From Novosphingobium sp. PC22D (GTDB taxonomy: Bacteria; Pseudomonadota; Alphaproteobacteria; Sphingomonadales; Sphingomonadaceae), in NCBI RefSeq assembly GCF_002556635.1, contig NZ_MWMO01000017.1, positions 1 through 64,000 of the forward strand: a stretch of DNA of 64,000 nt. Reading direction: 5' to 3'. The notes under the pieces are model-generated. The model saw nothing but the letters and a program-made list of their open reading frames with translations, had not been told where the DNA came from and made no database searches. Positions 15,576-23,399 of this stretch are shown here, one piece after another (position 1 is the first letter of the stretch; every line of letters begins with the position of its first letter). Both the position numbers and the translations under genes were made by a program.

Positions 15576-15606
15576 ACGGCCGGACCATACCGAACGGTCC
15601 GGCCGT
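15576..15606 (-). terminator. hairpin, probable terminator after the desaturase gene
   Basis: Arms ACGGCCGGACC (15576-15586) and GGTCCGGCCGT (15596-15606) are a perfect 11-bp inverted repeat around a 9-nt loop. It lies 8 bp after the minus-strand desaturase stop and 25 bp before the next minus-strand start. No T-tract follows on the minus strand, so termination may be Rho-assisted, or the element may instead be a binding site. Confidence 0.5.
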
Positions 15607-15613
15607 TATTTCG

Positions 15614-16543
15614 TTAGGCAGGCTTTGCCTTGCCTTGCGCTTGGTCGAGTTCCCGGCGAACCGCAAAGTGGTCGTCATAGTTCTCGGGCTTCAGGGCGAA
15701 GGCTTTCTGGCGCGTGATACGGTTGGCGTTGATTTCATCGTACTTGAGGTAATAGGCCTTGTGCATCCGGTAGAACGGGATTTCCGGCCAGAGGTGGTGG
15801 ATCAGGTGGTAATTCTGATAAACCATCAGCGGGTTGAGCAACCATTCCCAGCCGAACCGCATGGTTGTCGCCATGTAAGGGTCTTCGTCTTGCGCGATGA
15901 TCGCGGGATGATGTGGCAGGATGACGAAGACGATGGCGATGAGGAACAGCGTGATCCGTGACGGCACGAACCACAGCATGAACAGTTCCCAGCCGAAGCC
16001 GAAGTAAATTGCCGCAACGAACAGCAGCGCGAGGAGCGAATAGAAGACAAGCAGTTCGGTGCCATGTTTCTTGCGCACGTTCTGACCATATTTGACGAAA
16101 TACCAGATGTAGGCACCATCGAAGAAGGTCCAGCGGAATGTAACCTGCCACCAGGGCGATTCATGCTCGAACCGGTCGGGGTCTTTGGGTCCATTGGTAT
16201 GCGTGTGGTGCTTGTTGTGGACCCAGCGGACCAGGACCATCGGGGCATAGGGAAAGAGGAAGAACAAGCCGATCGCGCCGATCGATTCGTTGATCCAGCC
16301 AACGCTAGACAACGACTTGTGCGAGGCGTCGTGGATCACGCTGAAGAGCAGATAGGTGATCAGTCCGTTGGCGATTGCGCCGACCCAAAGCGGAAGCATC
16401 GAGTTCAGCGCCAGGTACCAGGTCGTTGCGATCCCTGCCATGGAAATGACAAACAGGAGAGCCGTCGGCAGGGCGAGAACGGGCGCCTTTCGCAGCTGTT
16501 CGAAATGCTCTTCGGACGATCTGGGAAACGCGATTGCAGCCAT
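15614..16543 (-). CDS. fatty acid desaturase-family membrane di-iron enzyme
   Basis: This 309-residue membrane protein has the three His boxes of the desaturase/hydroxylase superfamily: HDASH (71-75), HNKHHTH (109-115) and HLIHH (246-250). Hydrophobic segments surround them. The family includes acyl desaturases and carotene or alkane hydroxylases; the compact size and box spacing fit the FA_desaturase Pfam group rather than AlkB/XylM (whose boxes are spaced differently). GAAAGGA precedes the ATG. It is divergent from the IclR regulator gene over a 193-bp region, so control by that regulator is possible. A strong hairpin follows the gene. Whether it acts on lipids or on an aromatic or terpenoid side chain is open. 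Confidence 0.82.
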   Translation of the reverse strand: MAAIAFPRSSEEHFEQLRKAPVLALPTALLFVISMAGIATTWYLALNSMLPLWVGAIANGLITYLLFSVIHDASHKSLSSVGWINESIGAIGLFFLFPYAPMVLVRWVHNKHHTHTNGPKDPDRFEHESPWWQVTFRWTFFDGAYIWYFVKYGQNVRKKHGTELLVFYSLLALLFVAAIYFGFGWELFMLWFVPSRITLFLIAIVFVILPHHPAIIAQDEDPYMATTMRFGWEWLLNPLMVYQNYHLIHHLWPEIPFYRMHKAYYLKYDEINANRITRQKAFALKPENYDDHFAVRRELDQAQGKAKPA

Positions 16544-16736
16544 TACCCGGGTTCCTTTCCTCTCACTGGCTTAGAAGCGCCTAGTTGGGTTGACGCTTGG
16601 CCTCTTTGTCGTATTTGACCGAGGTTATGCTCTTGAACAATTTTGCCGCCTACACTATTCGTTGGACAATATGCAACTCTTTTCCCGTCATGCAAGGGGA
16701 CTTCGGGCCGGGCAATGCTGGTAATGGGAGTACCGA

Positions 16737-17588
16737 ATGAATGCACGCAAGGCTAGCCAGCTTTCAGCTAAAGGTGATGAAATGGAACATCAGGCTACCG
16801 AGCGCTTGCCTCCCAAAGATTTGAGCGCGAATGATTCGCCGCGCAAGGCTATCCAGTCCGTGGAAATTGGTGTTCGCGTCCTCAGGGCCTTGATGGATTG
16901 CCCAAGGGATGGCGCACATCTGCGTGATGTTGCCGAGAAATCGGGTCTGTCACGCAGCCAGGCACACCGTTACCTGCTGTCTTTTGTCAATACAGGCGTG
17001 GTCGAGCAGAAGGTCCAGAATGGCCGCTATGCACTAGGTGAGTTTTCAGTTCGTATTGGCATGGCCGCGCTGGCGCGGGTGGAGCCGGTACGGATCGCTG
17101 GCGATAATCTGGCGAGCGTGCTGGAAGAACTGCAAACGACTGGGTTGCTGTCGGTCTGGGGCAATTATGGGCCAACGGTGATTCGCTGGATCGATGGCGG
17201 TCTGCCCCTGTTTACCAGTTTGCACGTCGGCTCTGTTTTGCCCTTGCAGGCTTCGTCCACCGGCATCCTGTATTTGACCCATTGTTCACGAGCTTTGACT
17301 CGGCCCGTCATCGCCCAGGAGCGCGCCAGCGGGCTGGTGGTTTCCGACGACGAACTGGAAAGGCAGATAGTCCAAGCGCGCGAGATGGGATACGCGACCA
17401 CACAGGGTACAGTTGTGCCTGGTCTCTCTGCCTTGAGTGTACCTGTGCTTGGTTCCGGGAACAGGCTTGTTGCAACGATGAGCGTTCTCTCGCGAGTTCA
17501 GGACAAGCATTTTTATTCGAAGCCGAAGATCGAAAAGATCCGTTCGGCGGCCATAGCAGCGAGTCGTGCGATCGGCTGGCAAGGATAG
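16737..17588 (+). CDS. IclR-family transcriptional regulator
   Basis: This is a 283-residue regulator. The N-terminal winged helix-turn-helix spans about residues 40-105 (SVEIGVRVLRALMDC, LRDVAEKSGLSRSQAHRYLLSF, GRYALG), followed by the IclR effector-binding domain ending in VPVLGSGNRLVATMSVLS. IclR proteins bind palindromes as dimers or tetramers and respond to aromatic or small organic acids. The ATG at 16737 has GGGAG 6 nt upstream. It is the only regulator gene in the 64 kb, divergent from the desaturase gene and just upstream of an MFS transporter. It is the best candidate reader of the GTGCA-N3-CG-TTGCA elements, though no link is proven; a TGCAAC half-site lies at 16672-16677 in its own upstream region. 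Confidence 0.88.
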   Translation: MNARKASQLSAKGDEMEHQATERLPPKDLSANDSPRKAIQSVEIGVRVLRALMDCPRDGAHLRDVAEKSGLSRSQAHRYLLSFVNTGVVEQKVQNGRYALGEFSVRIGMAALARVEPVRIAGDNLASVLEELQTTGLLSVWGNYGPTVIRWIDGGLPLFTSLHVGSVLPLQASSTGILYLTHCSRALTRPVIAQERASGLVVSDDELERQIVQAREMGYATTQGTVVPGLSALSVPVLGSGNRLVATMSVLSRVQDKHFYSKPKIEKIRSAAIAASRAIGWQG

Positions 17589-17688
17589 CTCCTGCGGTTT
17601 TCCATCAGAAGTGGACTGGCCTCCATATTGGTGGACCGGCTTCATGGCGGGGGCGCTGCCAGGCCCGACCATCCGGAAGGTATAAAGA

Positions 17689-18921
17689 TTGTCGCTGACC
17701 CATAAAGAGCCAATCGGCAAACGGGAGTTCATCGCCATGATGGCGATGATCCAGGCATTGCAGTCACTTGGGTTTACAACTTTGCTTCCGGTCTTAGGTG
17801 TCATGGCAAACGATCTGGGGGCAAGCGGTTCAAACCAGCGGCAATGGGTCATCGGCACCTTCCTGATCTGCTCCGGCCTGTTTTCGCTCGTCCCGGGGAC
17901 GATCTCCGACCGGCTTGGGAGGAAGCCGGTCCTGCTGGTTTGCATGGGCCTGTTCGCCCTGATCAATCTGCTTTGTGCTTTCGTGGCTGACTTTTCCGTC
18001 CTGCTGGCGGCCCGCGCGCTGCTTGGCTGTGCCTCGTCCGCCCTGACCGTCCTTCCTATGGCGATCATTCGCGACCGCTATCAAGGCGAAGACATGGCCA
18101 AGCTGCAAGCCTTTGTCGCGATGCTGTTTATGGCAGTCCCGACCCTTGCCCCAAGTTTGGGTTATGTGATCTTTACTACGCTCGGCTGGCGTGCCGTCTT
18201 CATTGTCATCGGCGTGCTGTCGATGGGAGTGTCAGCATGGTATTTCTACCGCATGGAAGAAACGCTGCCGCTTTCCCGGCGGCAGTCCCATGGTGCCAGA
18301 GAATTGTTCGGTAACATCCGCCTCGTTCTGACAAACCGCCGGTCGATCGGTTACGTCATTGGCATGGCCCTGATTTTCGGCGCTCACTTCGGCTTCATCA
18401 ACAGCTCGCAGCAATTGATCGGCGAACATTTCGGGGCCGGCGGGGCCTATTCGGTAATCTTTGGCTTGATGGCGGGCTCGATGATGCTGGCCAGCATTGC
18501 CAATTCTGCGATCGTACACCGTTTCGGAACCCGGCGGCTTGGGCATGCCGCGATCCTCTGCTACCTCATCGTCTCGGTCTGCCAGGTCTATCTGGCATCG
18601 CGCCCGGGCGAGACCTTGTTGCAATTTGTCTTGCTGATGTCCGCGAACATGTGCCTGCTGATCACGGTATTCATCAATTTCACCGCAATTTCACTGCAGC
18701 CGTTCGGTAAGCTCGCTGGCGCTGCCGCCTCGGTCCAGACCTTCTTTCGGTTGGTACTTGGTGCTGGGCTGGGTGCCTTGATCGGTCAGGCCTACGACGG
18801 TTCGCCACTGCCTTTGGCCTATTCGCTCGTTGGCGTGGCGACTGTGACTATTCTACTGGTACTGTTCAGCGAGGGGGGCAGACTGTTCGCAGCGAGTGTG
18901 GCGGTACGGACGAAAGGCTGA
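17689..18921 (+). CDS. MFS transporter (Bcr/CflA-like, DHA1 type)
   Basis: This is a 410-residue inner-membrane protein with about 12 hydrophobic segments and the MFS motif A loop GTISDRLGRKPVLL near residue 70. GCASSALTVLPMAIIRDRY and related segments resemble the Bcr/CflA drug-efflux subgroup. It may export a toxic intermediate or import a substrate. The start is a TTG at 17689: GGAAGG lies 8 nt before it, while the next ATG codons (17737) have no such site. It follows the IclR gene by 100 bp and ends 9 bp before a convergent gene. Confidence 0.83.
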   Translation: MSLTHKEPIGKREFIAMMAMIQALQSLGFTTLLPVLGVMANDLGASGSNQRQWVIGTFLICSGLFSLVPGTISDRLGRKPVLLVCMGLFALINLLCAFVADFSVLLAARALLGCASSALTVLPMAIIRDRYQGEDMAKLQAFVAMLFMAVPTLAPSLGYVIFTTLGWRAVFIVIGVLSMGVSAWYFYRMEETLPLSRRQSHGARELFGNIRLVLTNRRSIGYVIGMALIFGAHFGFINSSQQLIGEHFGAGGAYSVIFGLMAGSMMLASIANSAIVHRFGTRRLGHAAILCYLIVSVCQVYLASRPGETLLQFVLLMSANMCLLITVFINFTAISLQPFGKLAGAAASVQTFFRLVLGAGLGALIGQAYDGSPLPLAYSLVGVATVTILLVLFSEGGRLFAASVAVRTKG

Positions 18922-18930
18922 TCGCCGGAC

Positions 18931-20097
18931 TTATTCGACCTTGAAGGGCTGAGGTATGCCCGGTGCCGGTCGGTCCGAAACCATTCTCACACCGTCTATC
19001 ACGATCGGGCTAGCGACACCCTTGTAGCCTTCCGGGGTTACCGCCAGACCCCTTGCAACGACATGCGGATCAGCGAACACTTCGTCGAGCTCGTTGATCG
19101 GTCCGGCGGGTACGCCCGCGTCCTCCAGCGCGTTGAACAGTTCCTGCCGGTTCCATCGGGCCGTAAGCGTCTCCACGGTTTCGATAAGTTCGGACCTGTT
19201 CGCAAGCCGTGCGGGGTTGGTGGCGAAGCGTGGGTCTTCATGCAGTGAACACCGCAAAACGCGGCACAAGCTGGCGAACTGGCCGTCGTTGCCGGCCGCA
19301 ATCACCAAGGGCCCGTCAAGCGTGGGGAAGGCTTGATAGGGTGCCAGATTGGCGTGACCGTTGCCGAACCGGCGCGGCACATTACCCGATGTCATCCAGT
19401 TCATCGCCTGATTGGCCATGACCGCCACCTGGGTATCGAGCAGTGCCATGTCGATGTGGGCGCCGCTGCCGGTGCGGTCCCGGCGGTTGAGCGAAGCGAG
19501 GATCGCCACCGTGCTGTACATGCCCGTGAACAGATCGGCCACGGCGATGCCCGCCTTCTGCGGTTCGCGATCGGGTTCGCCGGTCATCGACATCATGCCG
19601 CCCATGGCCTGGGCGATGAAATCGTAGCCTGCGCGGTGGGCGTAAGGCCCGGTTTGTCCGAACCCTGTGATCGAGCAGGTGATCAGGCGCGGGTTCAGTG
19701 CGGAAAGCGCGGCATGGTCAAGCCCGTACTTCGACAGCCCGCCGACCTTGTAGTTCTCGATCACGATGTCTGCGCCGCTTGCCAGTTCGCGAATGATGGC
19801 CTGGCCCTCCGCGCTGGCGATGTCGATTGCGAAAGACCGCTTGCCGCGATTGGTCGAATGGAAATAGGCCGCTCCCAAATTGGTGCCATCTTCCGCTGTC
19901 ACGAACGGCGGCCCCCAATGCCGCGTATCGTCTCCTACACGGGGCCGTTCGATCTTGATCACTTCGGCGCCAAGGTCCGCCAGCAGCTGTCCGCACCATG
20001 GGCCAGCCAGGATGCGGGCTAATTCAAGCACCCGGACGCCATCAAGCGGTTTGACCGGGTCACTGGAACGAGGCGTCTGCCAAGCCGGTTTCGCCAT
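18931..20097 (-). CDS. family III CoA-transferase (CaiB/BaiF)
   Basis: This is a 388-residue CoA-transferase moving CoA between carboxylic acids. Typical motifs are LDGVRVLELARILAGPW, ADLGAEVIKIERP, STNRGKRSF and the catalytic Asp D188 in GIAVADLFTGMYS. I start at the ATG at 20097 because GAGG lies just before it and a longer form would extend far into the aldolase gene. It is the last of a three-gene minus-strand unit with HpaI- and HpaH-type genes (gaps of 4 and 9 bp). It might activate a released acid or the aldolase product, but the substrate is unknown. Confidence 0.87.
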   Translation of the reverse strand: MAKPAWQTPRSSDPVKPLDGVRVLELARILAGPWCGQLLADLGAEVIKIERPRVGDDTRHWGPPFVTAEDGTNLGAAYFHSTNRGKRSFAIDIASAEGQAIIRELASGADIVIENYKVGGLSKYGLDHAALSALNPRLITCSITGFGQTGPYAHRAGYDFIAQAMGGMMSMTGEPDREPQKAGIAVADLFTGMYSTVAILASLNRRDRTGSGAHIDMALLDTQVAVMANQAMNWMTSGNVPRRFGNGHANLAPYQAFPTLDGPLVIAAGNDGQFASLCRVLRCSLHEDPRFATNPARLANRSELIETVETLTARWNRQELFNALEDAGVPAGPINELDEVFADPHVVARGLAVTPEGYKGVASPIVIDGVRMVSDRPAPGIPQPFKVE

Positions 20098-20101
20098 AGC
20101 C

Positions 20102-20890
20102 TCAGTTGCCGCCCTGTGCCGCGATACGCTCACGCCAGACCCGGAGTCCGTCGCCCGCGCCCTTGGCCAAGGTGAGGCTGTCGATCCCGTTGGCGATGAA
20201 GCGGGCACCGCCATCGAGGAACTGCTGGACGAGCCGCTCGTCGCGCGAAAGGATCCCGGCCGGTTTGCCGGTTGCCACGATACGCGCCAGCGCCTCGCCG
20301 GTCAGCTTGAACAGGGCATCGAAGCTGCTTCCGCCCAGCAAACCTTCGGTCGCGGCCAGGTCCGCAGGTCCAAGAAACAGCGCGTCGATCCCGTCCACTG
20401 CGGCGATCGCCTCAATATTGTCGACGGCGGTCGCGGTCTCGATCTGGGCGATGATGCAAACCTGCGCATTGGCTTCTGCGACATAAGCAGGATAGCCACC
20501 CCAGCGCGCGGCACGGGCGCCACCGAGGCCGCGTTCGCCTGCAGGCGGATAGCGGGACGCAGTTACGATGGCCTGGGCCTGTTCGGCGGTTTCGACCATC
20601 GGAACCATCAGAGTCTGCGCTCCAAGATCGAGAACCTGCTTGATTGCTACCGGATCGTGGCCGGCAATCCGGACGATCGCCGAACACGGCGGCGTCGCCT
20701 CGATCGCACGCAGCTGCGCGACGATTCCGGGCAGGGTCTGCGGGCCATGTTCGCCATCGATCAGCAGCCAGTCATAGCCCTGGCCCGCACTGATTTCGGC
20801 AATGTCTGGATGGGCCAGGGCCAACCAGAAGCCAAGCTGGACCGGACCTTCGCGCAAGGCCGCCTTGAAGCGGTTGACGGGTGTTTGCAT
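20102..20890 (-). CDS. hpaI: HpcH/HpaI-family class II pyruvate aldolase (4-hydroxy-2-oxoheptanedioate aldolase type)
   Basis: This is a 262-residue metal-dependent aldolase. It has GFWLALAHPDIAEI at the start, the catalytic His in IDGEHGP, metal-binding Glu in IAQIETATAVDN and Asp in FLGPADLA, plus the HpaI-type MVPMVETAEQA and RYPPAGERG motifs. HpaI cleaves 4-hydroxy-2-oxo acids to pyruvate plus an aldehyde such as succinate semialdehyde; a succinate-semialdehyde dehydrogenase gene is present at 42200. GAGGG lies before the ATG. The gene follows the HpaH-type hydratase, which makes its substrate class. The exact acid may differ from the homoprotocatechuate pathway, since no other hpa gene is present. 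Confidence 0.88.
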   Translation of the reverse strand: MQTPVNRFKAALREGPVQLGFWLALAHPDIAEISAGQGYDWLLIDGEHGPQTLPGIVAQLRAIEATPPCSAIVRIAGHDPVAIKQVLDLGAQTLMVPMVETAEQAQAIVTASRYPPAGERGLGGARAARWGGYPAYVAEANAQVCIIAQIETATAVDNIEAIAAVDGIDALFLGPADLAATEGLLGGSSFDALFKLTGEALARIVATGKPAGILSRDERLVQQFLDGGARFIANGIDSLTLAKGAGDGLRVWRERIAAQGGN

Positions 20891-20899
20891 TGTCGCCCT

Positions 20900-21715
20900 C
20901 TATACGAACCGGAACCCAATTGAACCAAACTCGCCGAAATCGGCGTTGAAGACATCGCCCGGCGCCGCTTCGACCGGACGCGTGAACGATCCGCCGAGCA
21001 CGACCTCTCCGGCTTCTAGCCCTTGCCCCCAGGGCGCGAGCCGCCTTACCAGCCACGCGACGCCGTTGGCGGGATGGTTGAGAACCCCTGCCGCAAGGCC
21101 GGTCTCCTCGATCACCCCGTTGCGGCTGAGCAGCGCGCCGATGCGGCGCAGGTCGAGCCCGTCGGGTTTCGCCGGCAGACCGCCGACAATGATTCCGGCA
21201 TTGGCGGCATTGTCGCTGATCGTGTCCAGGACCTTGCGCGCGGCCCCGGTTTCGGCATCCTTGGGATGCACCCGTGTGTCGATGATTTCGATTGCCGGAA
21301 CCACATAGTCGGTGGCGCTCAGGACATCGAAAATCGTCGTCTGTGCTCCTTCCAGGCGGCGCCCGAGCACAAAGGCCAACTCGACCTCGACCTTGGGCGT
21401 GATGAACCGCGCGGCCGGAACGTCGCTGCCCTGTTCGAACACCATGTCATCCAGCAAGGTGCCGTAATCGGGTTCGGTGATTCCGGCTGCCTGCTGCATC
21501 GCGCGCGAGGTCAGGCCGATCTTGTGACCAAAGACGGTCCGGCCGCGCTCTCGCTTGAGATCGACCCAGGCCTGGTTGATGCGGTAGGCATCCTCGATCT
21601 GCATGCCTGGATAGCGCACGGAGAACGGCCGGATCCGTTCGCGGGTCTGCTCGGCATGGTCGAGTTCCTGCGCCAATTGCGCGACCAGTCGATCGTCGAA
21701 TGTCTCGCCTGTCAT
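20900..21715 (-). CDS. hpaH: 2-oxohept-4-ene-1,7-dioate hydratase (HpaH-type; 2-keto-4-pentenoate hydratase family)
   Basis: This 271-residue hydratase of the fumarylacetoacetase-related superfamily adds water to a 2-hydroxydienoate to give a 4-hydroxy-2-oxo acid. It has GHKIGLTSRAMQQAAGI, EPDYGTLLDDM, the metal-binding region ITPKVEVELAFVLG and VVPAIEIIDTRV. The Ser-Pro-rich DienH branch and HpaH are close; similarity in TSRAMQQAAGITEPDYG favours HpaH. The ATG at 21715 (MTGET) has GGGAGCAGGA upstream; a start 39 nt earlier would remove most of the leader. It is the first gene of the minus-strand unit, divergent from a meta-cleavage-product hydrolase. A paralogous hydratase of the XylJ type is at 61682. 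Confidence 0.85.
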   Translation of the reverse strand: MTGETFDDRLVAQLAQELDHAEQTRERIRPFSVRYPGMQIEDAYRINQAWVDLKRERGRTVFGHKIGLTSRAMQQAAGITEPDYGTLLDDMVFEQGSDVPAARFITPKVEVELAFVLGRRLEGAQTTIFDVLSATDYVVPAIEIIDTRVHPKDAETGAARKVLDTISDNAANAGIIVGGLPAKPDGLDLRRIGALLSRNGVIEETGLAAGVLNHPANGVAWLVRRLAPWGQGLEAGEVVLGGSFTRPVEAAPGDVFNADFGEFGSIGFRFV

Positions 21716-21751
21716 GTGTCCTGCTCCCAATGCGCAACACTTGGGAAAACT

Positions 21752-21763
21752 CATTGCACAATG
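21752..21763. promoter_or_regulatory. candidate operator half-element CATTGCACAATG
   Basis: The dyad CATTG-CA-CAATG lies between the divergent hydratase and hydrolase genes. Read on the minus strand it continues as CATTGTGCAATGAGTT, sharing its first 11 bases with CATTGTGCAATACGTT at 52336-52351. It probably belongs to the same set of sites as those at 3567, 52340 and 57802. Confidence 0.4.
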
Positions 21764-21809
21764 TCAAACGATATCTTAGGCTCCGGCGAAATTGACTGTG
21801 AACTCCGGC

Positions 21810-21845
21810 AAGGAGTCGCGCGGATATAAGGAGTCGCGCGGATAT
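21810..21845. repeat. perfect 18-bp tandem duplication in leader
   Basis: AAGGAGTCGCGCGGATAT occurs twice without a gap at 21810-21827 and 21828-21845, 28 bp before the hydrolase start. Each copy contains an AAGGAG Shine-Dalgarno-like core. The unit length is a multiple of three. It may be a recent slippage duplication or a duplicated binding or translation element. Confidence 0.9.
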
Positions 21846-21872
21846 TTCGTCAGGATCACATGGGAGAATGTC

Positions 21873-22733
21873 ATGGCTGCTGAAGGGGTTATCAGGGAAG
21901 AAAAGATCACGGGCCGGGGCTTGACCTCGCACACCCTCTTGGCCGGCGATCCGTCCAAGCCGGCAATTCTGCTGCTTCACGGTGCGGGTCCGGGCGCACA
22001 TGCCGCATCCAACTGGTATCACCTGATGCCGGACCTCGCCGAAAACTTCTTCGTGATCGCGCCCGACCTGATCGGTTTCGGCCAGTCGGTGATTCCCGAT
22101 CCGTGGCCTGACAGCGTGATGGGCTGGATCGGCACCCGGGTCGACCAGTGCTTTGGCCTGCTTGAGGCGCTCGGTGTGAAGAAGGCCCACGTTGTCGGCA
22201 ATTCGATGGGCGGCGCGCTGACCCTGCAGATGATGAGCGAGGAGCCCGACACGATCGACAAGGTGGTGCTGATGGGTTCGATCGGAGCCCCCGGCCCGCG
22301 CACCCCGGAACTGATCCGCCTGCTCTCGTTCTATTCCGATCCACGATATGCCCGCTATCGCCAGGTGATGCACAGCTTCGCCTACGATGCCGAGAAGTTC
22401 GAAGGCATGGAGGAAATCGTCGAGAACCGTTACAAGATCGCCACCGATCCGGGAATCATGAAGACCGCGGTCAAGATGATCGATTCGATGAAGAACGGCA
22501 TTGAGACGCTCAACATGCCGCCCGAACTGCTGGGCAAAATGCCGCACGAAGTGCTGATCTTCCATGGCCGCCAGGACCGGGTGGTGCCGCTCGACACCAG
22601 CCTCTACCTGATCCAGCATCTCAAGCATGCCGAGCTGTACGTTCTCGACCGTTCGGGCCACTGGTCGCAGCTGGAACGGTGGGATGTCATGCGTCCGATG
22701 ATGGAAATCCATTTCGGCGCCCGCACGTTCTAG
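21873..22733 (+). CDS. alpha/beta hydrolase, meta-cleavage product hydrolase family
   Basis: This is a 286-residue C-C hydrolase of the XylF/CarC/BphD group. The catalytic triad is readable: S111 in GNSMGG, D235 in GRQDRVV and H263 in RSGHW, with the oxyanion HGAGPGAHAASNW motif at residues 36-48 that is specific to meta-cleavage hydrolases. It would split a 2-hydroxy-6-oxo-dienoate into a carboxylic acid and a 2-hydroxydienoate, the substrate class of the divergent HpaH-type hydratase. The ATG at 21873 has GGGAG 6 nt upstream. It precedes the beta-oxidation island on the same strand. A second family member is at 57925. Confidence 0.88.
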   Translation: MAAEGVIREEKITGRGLTSHTLLAGDPSKPAILLLHGAGPGAHAASNWYHLMPDLAENFFVIAPDLIGFGQSVIPDPWPDSVMGWIGTRVDQCFGLLEALGVKKAHVVGNSMGGALTLQMMSEEPDTIDKVVLMGSIGAPGPRTPELIRLLSFYSDPRYARYRQVMHSFAYDAEKFEGMEEIVENRYKIATDPGIMKTAVKMIDSMKNGIETLNMPPELLGKMPHEVLIFHGRQDRVVPLDTSLYLIQHLKHAELYVLDRSGHWSQLERWDVMRPMMEIHFGARTF

Positions 22734-22750
22734 GCGGTTGGCCTCGTTGC

Positions 22751-23356
22751 ATGTCTGGTCAGCATTTTCACCAAGGTCCGCGATTGGGTACTTCGGCACG
22801 GTCGGACCAAGGCCCGGCCGTGCCGCCAGTGGGTGATGAAGCTTCAATTCAGGTGGAGCAGCACGCGGCGGCGTTATGGGACTATTCTTTACACATTTAT
22901 GCCAAGCCGGGTGTGGCAGCTTCCTGCCTTGCCTTGCAGGACCAGCATGGGTGTGACGTCAACACGGTGTTGCTTTGCCTTTGGTTGGCAGGGGCGCGTA
23001 GCACCATTCTCGCTGTTTCGGACATCGAGGCCGCGCAGCACTCGGCAGCAACTGCGAATGAACGCTTCGTGCAACCGGTCCGTTCGGTGCGGCGCTGGAT
23101 GAAGCAGTGGTGCCAAGGTACGCCTGAGTCGGAAATTAACGCCGCAGCCTATGCGGCGCTGAAGACGGCAGAGTTGCATGGTGAACGTCTGGTCCAGTCC
23201 CAAATGCTCGCTGGGCTGGACCTGGACCAGTTGACCCGTGCCGAGTCGTCCGAAGCAGCAGTCCAGGCAAGCTTTGCCAACTATTGTACCTTGGCGAGCA
23301 CATCTGGCGGAGTGGCAGAGGAACTGGGTGAGCTTGTTGCCAGGGCCTGGCATTGA
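22751..23356 (+). CDS. TIGR02444/DUF2390 family protein
   Basis: This is a 201-residue protein with the DUF2390 (TIGR02444) pattern: ALWDYSLHIYAKPGVAASCL, ALQDQHGCDVNTVLLCLWLA and later RRWMKQW. The family is widespread in proteobacteria and has no known function. No clear ribosome-binding site precedes the ATG at 22751; it starts 17 nt after the hydrolase stop and may be translated by coupling. Finding it at the head of a catabolic island rather than beside housekeeping genes is unusual. Its last residues run close to the SDR gene (43 nt). Confidence 0.72.
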   Translation: MSGQHFHQGPRLGTSARSDQGPAVPPVGDEASIQVEQHAAALWDYSLHIYAKPGVAASCLALQDQHGCDVNTVLLCLWLAGARSTILAVSDIEAAQHSAATANERFVQPVRSVRRWMKQWCQGTPESEINAAAYAALKTAELHGERLVQSQMLAGLDLDQLTRAESSEAAVQASFANYCTLASTSGGVAEELGELVARAWH

Positions 23357-23399
23357 GCCAGTCCTGCCTGTCGGGCTAATTGCATTTGAGGAACGGGAT

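Noticed and set aside
16660..16700. ATGCAAC and CATGCAAG before the IclR gene as a full copy of the shared operator
   Set aside because: Only half-site similarity and different spacing; mentioned with the IclR gene but not called as a site.
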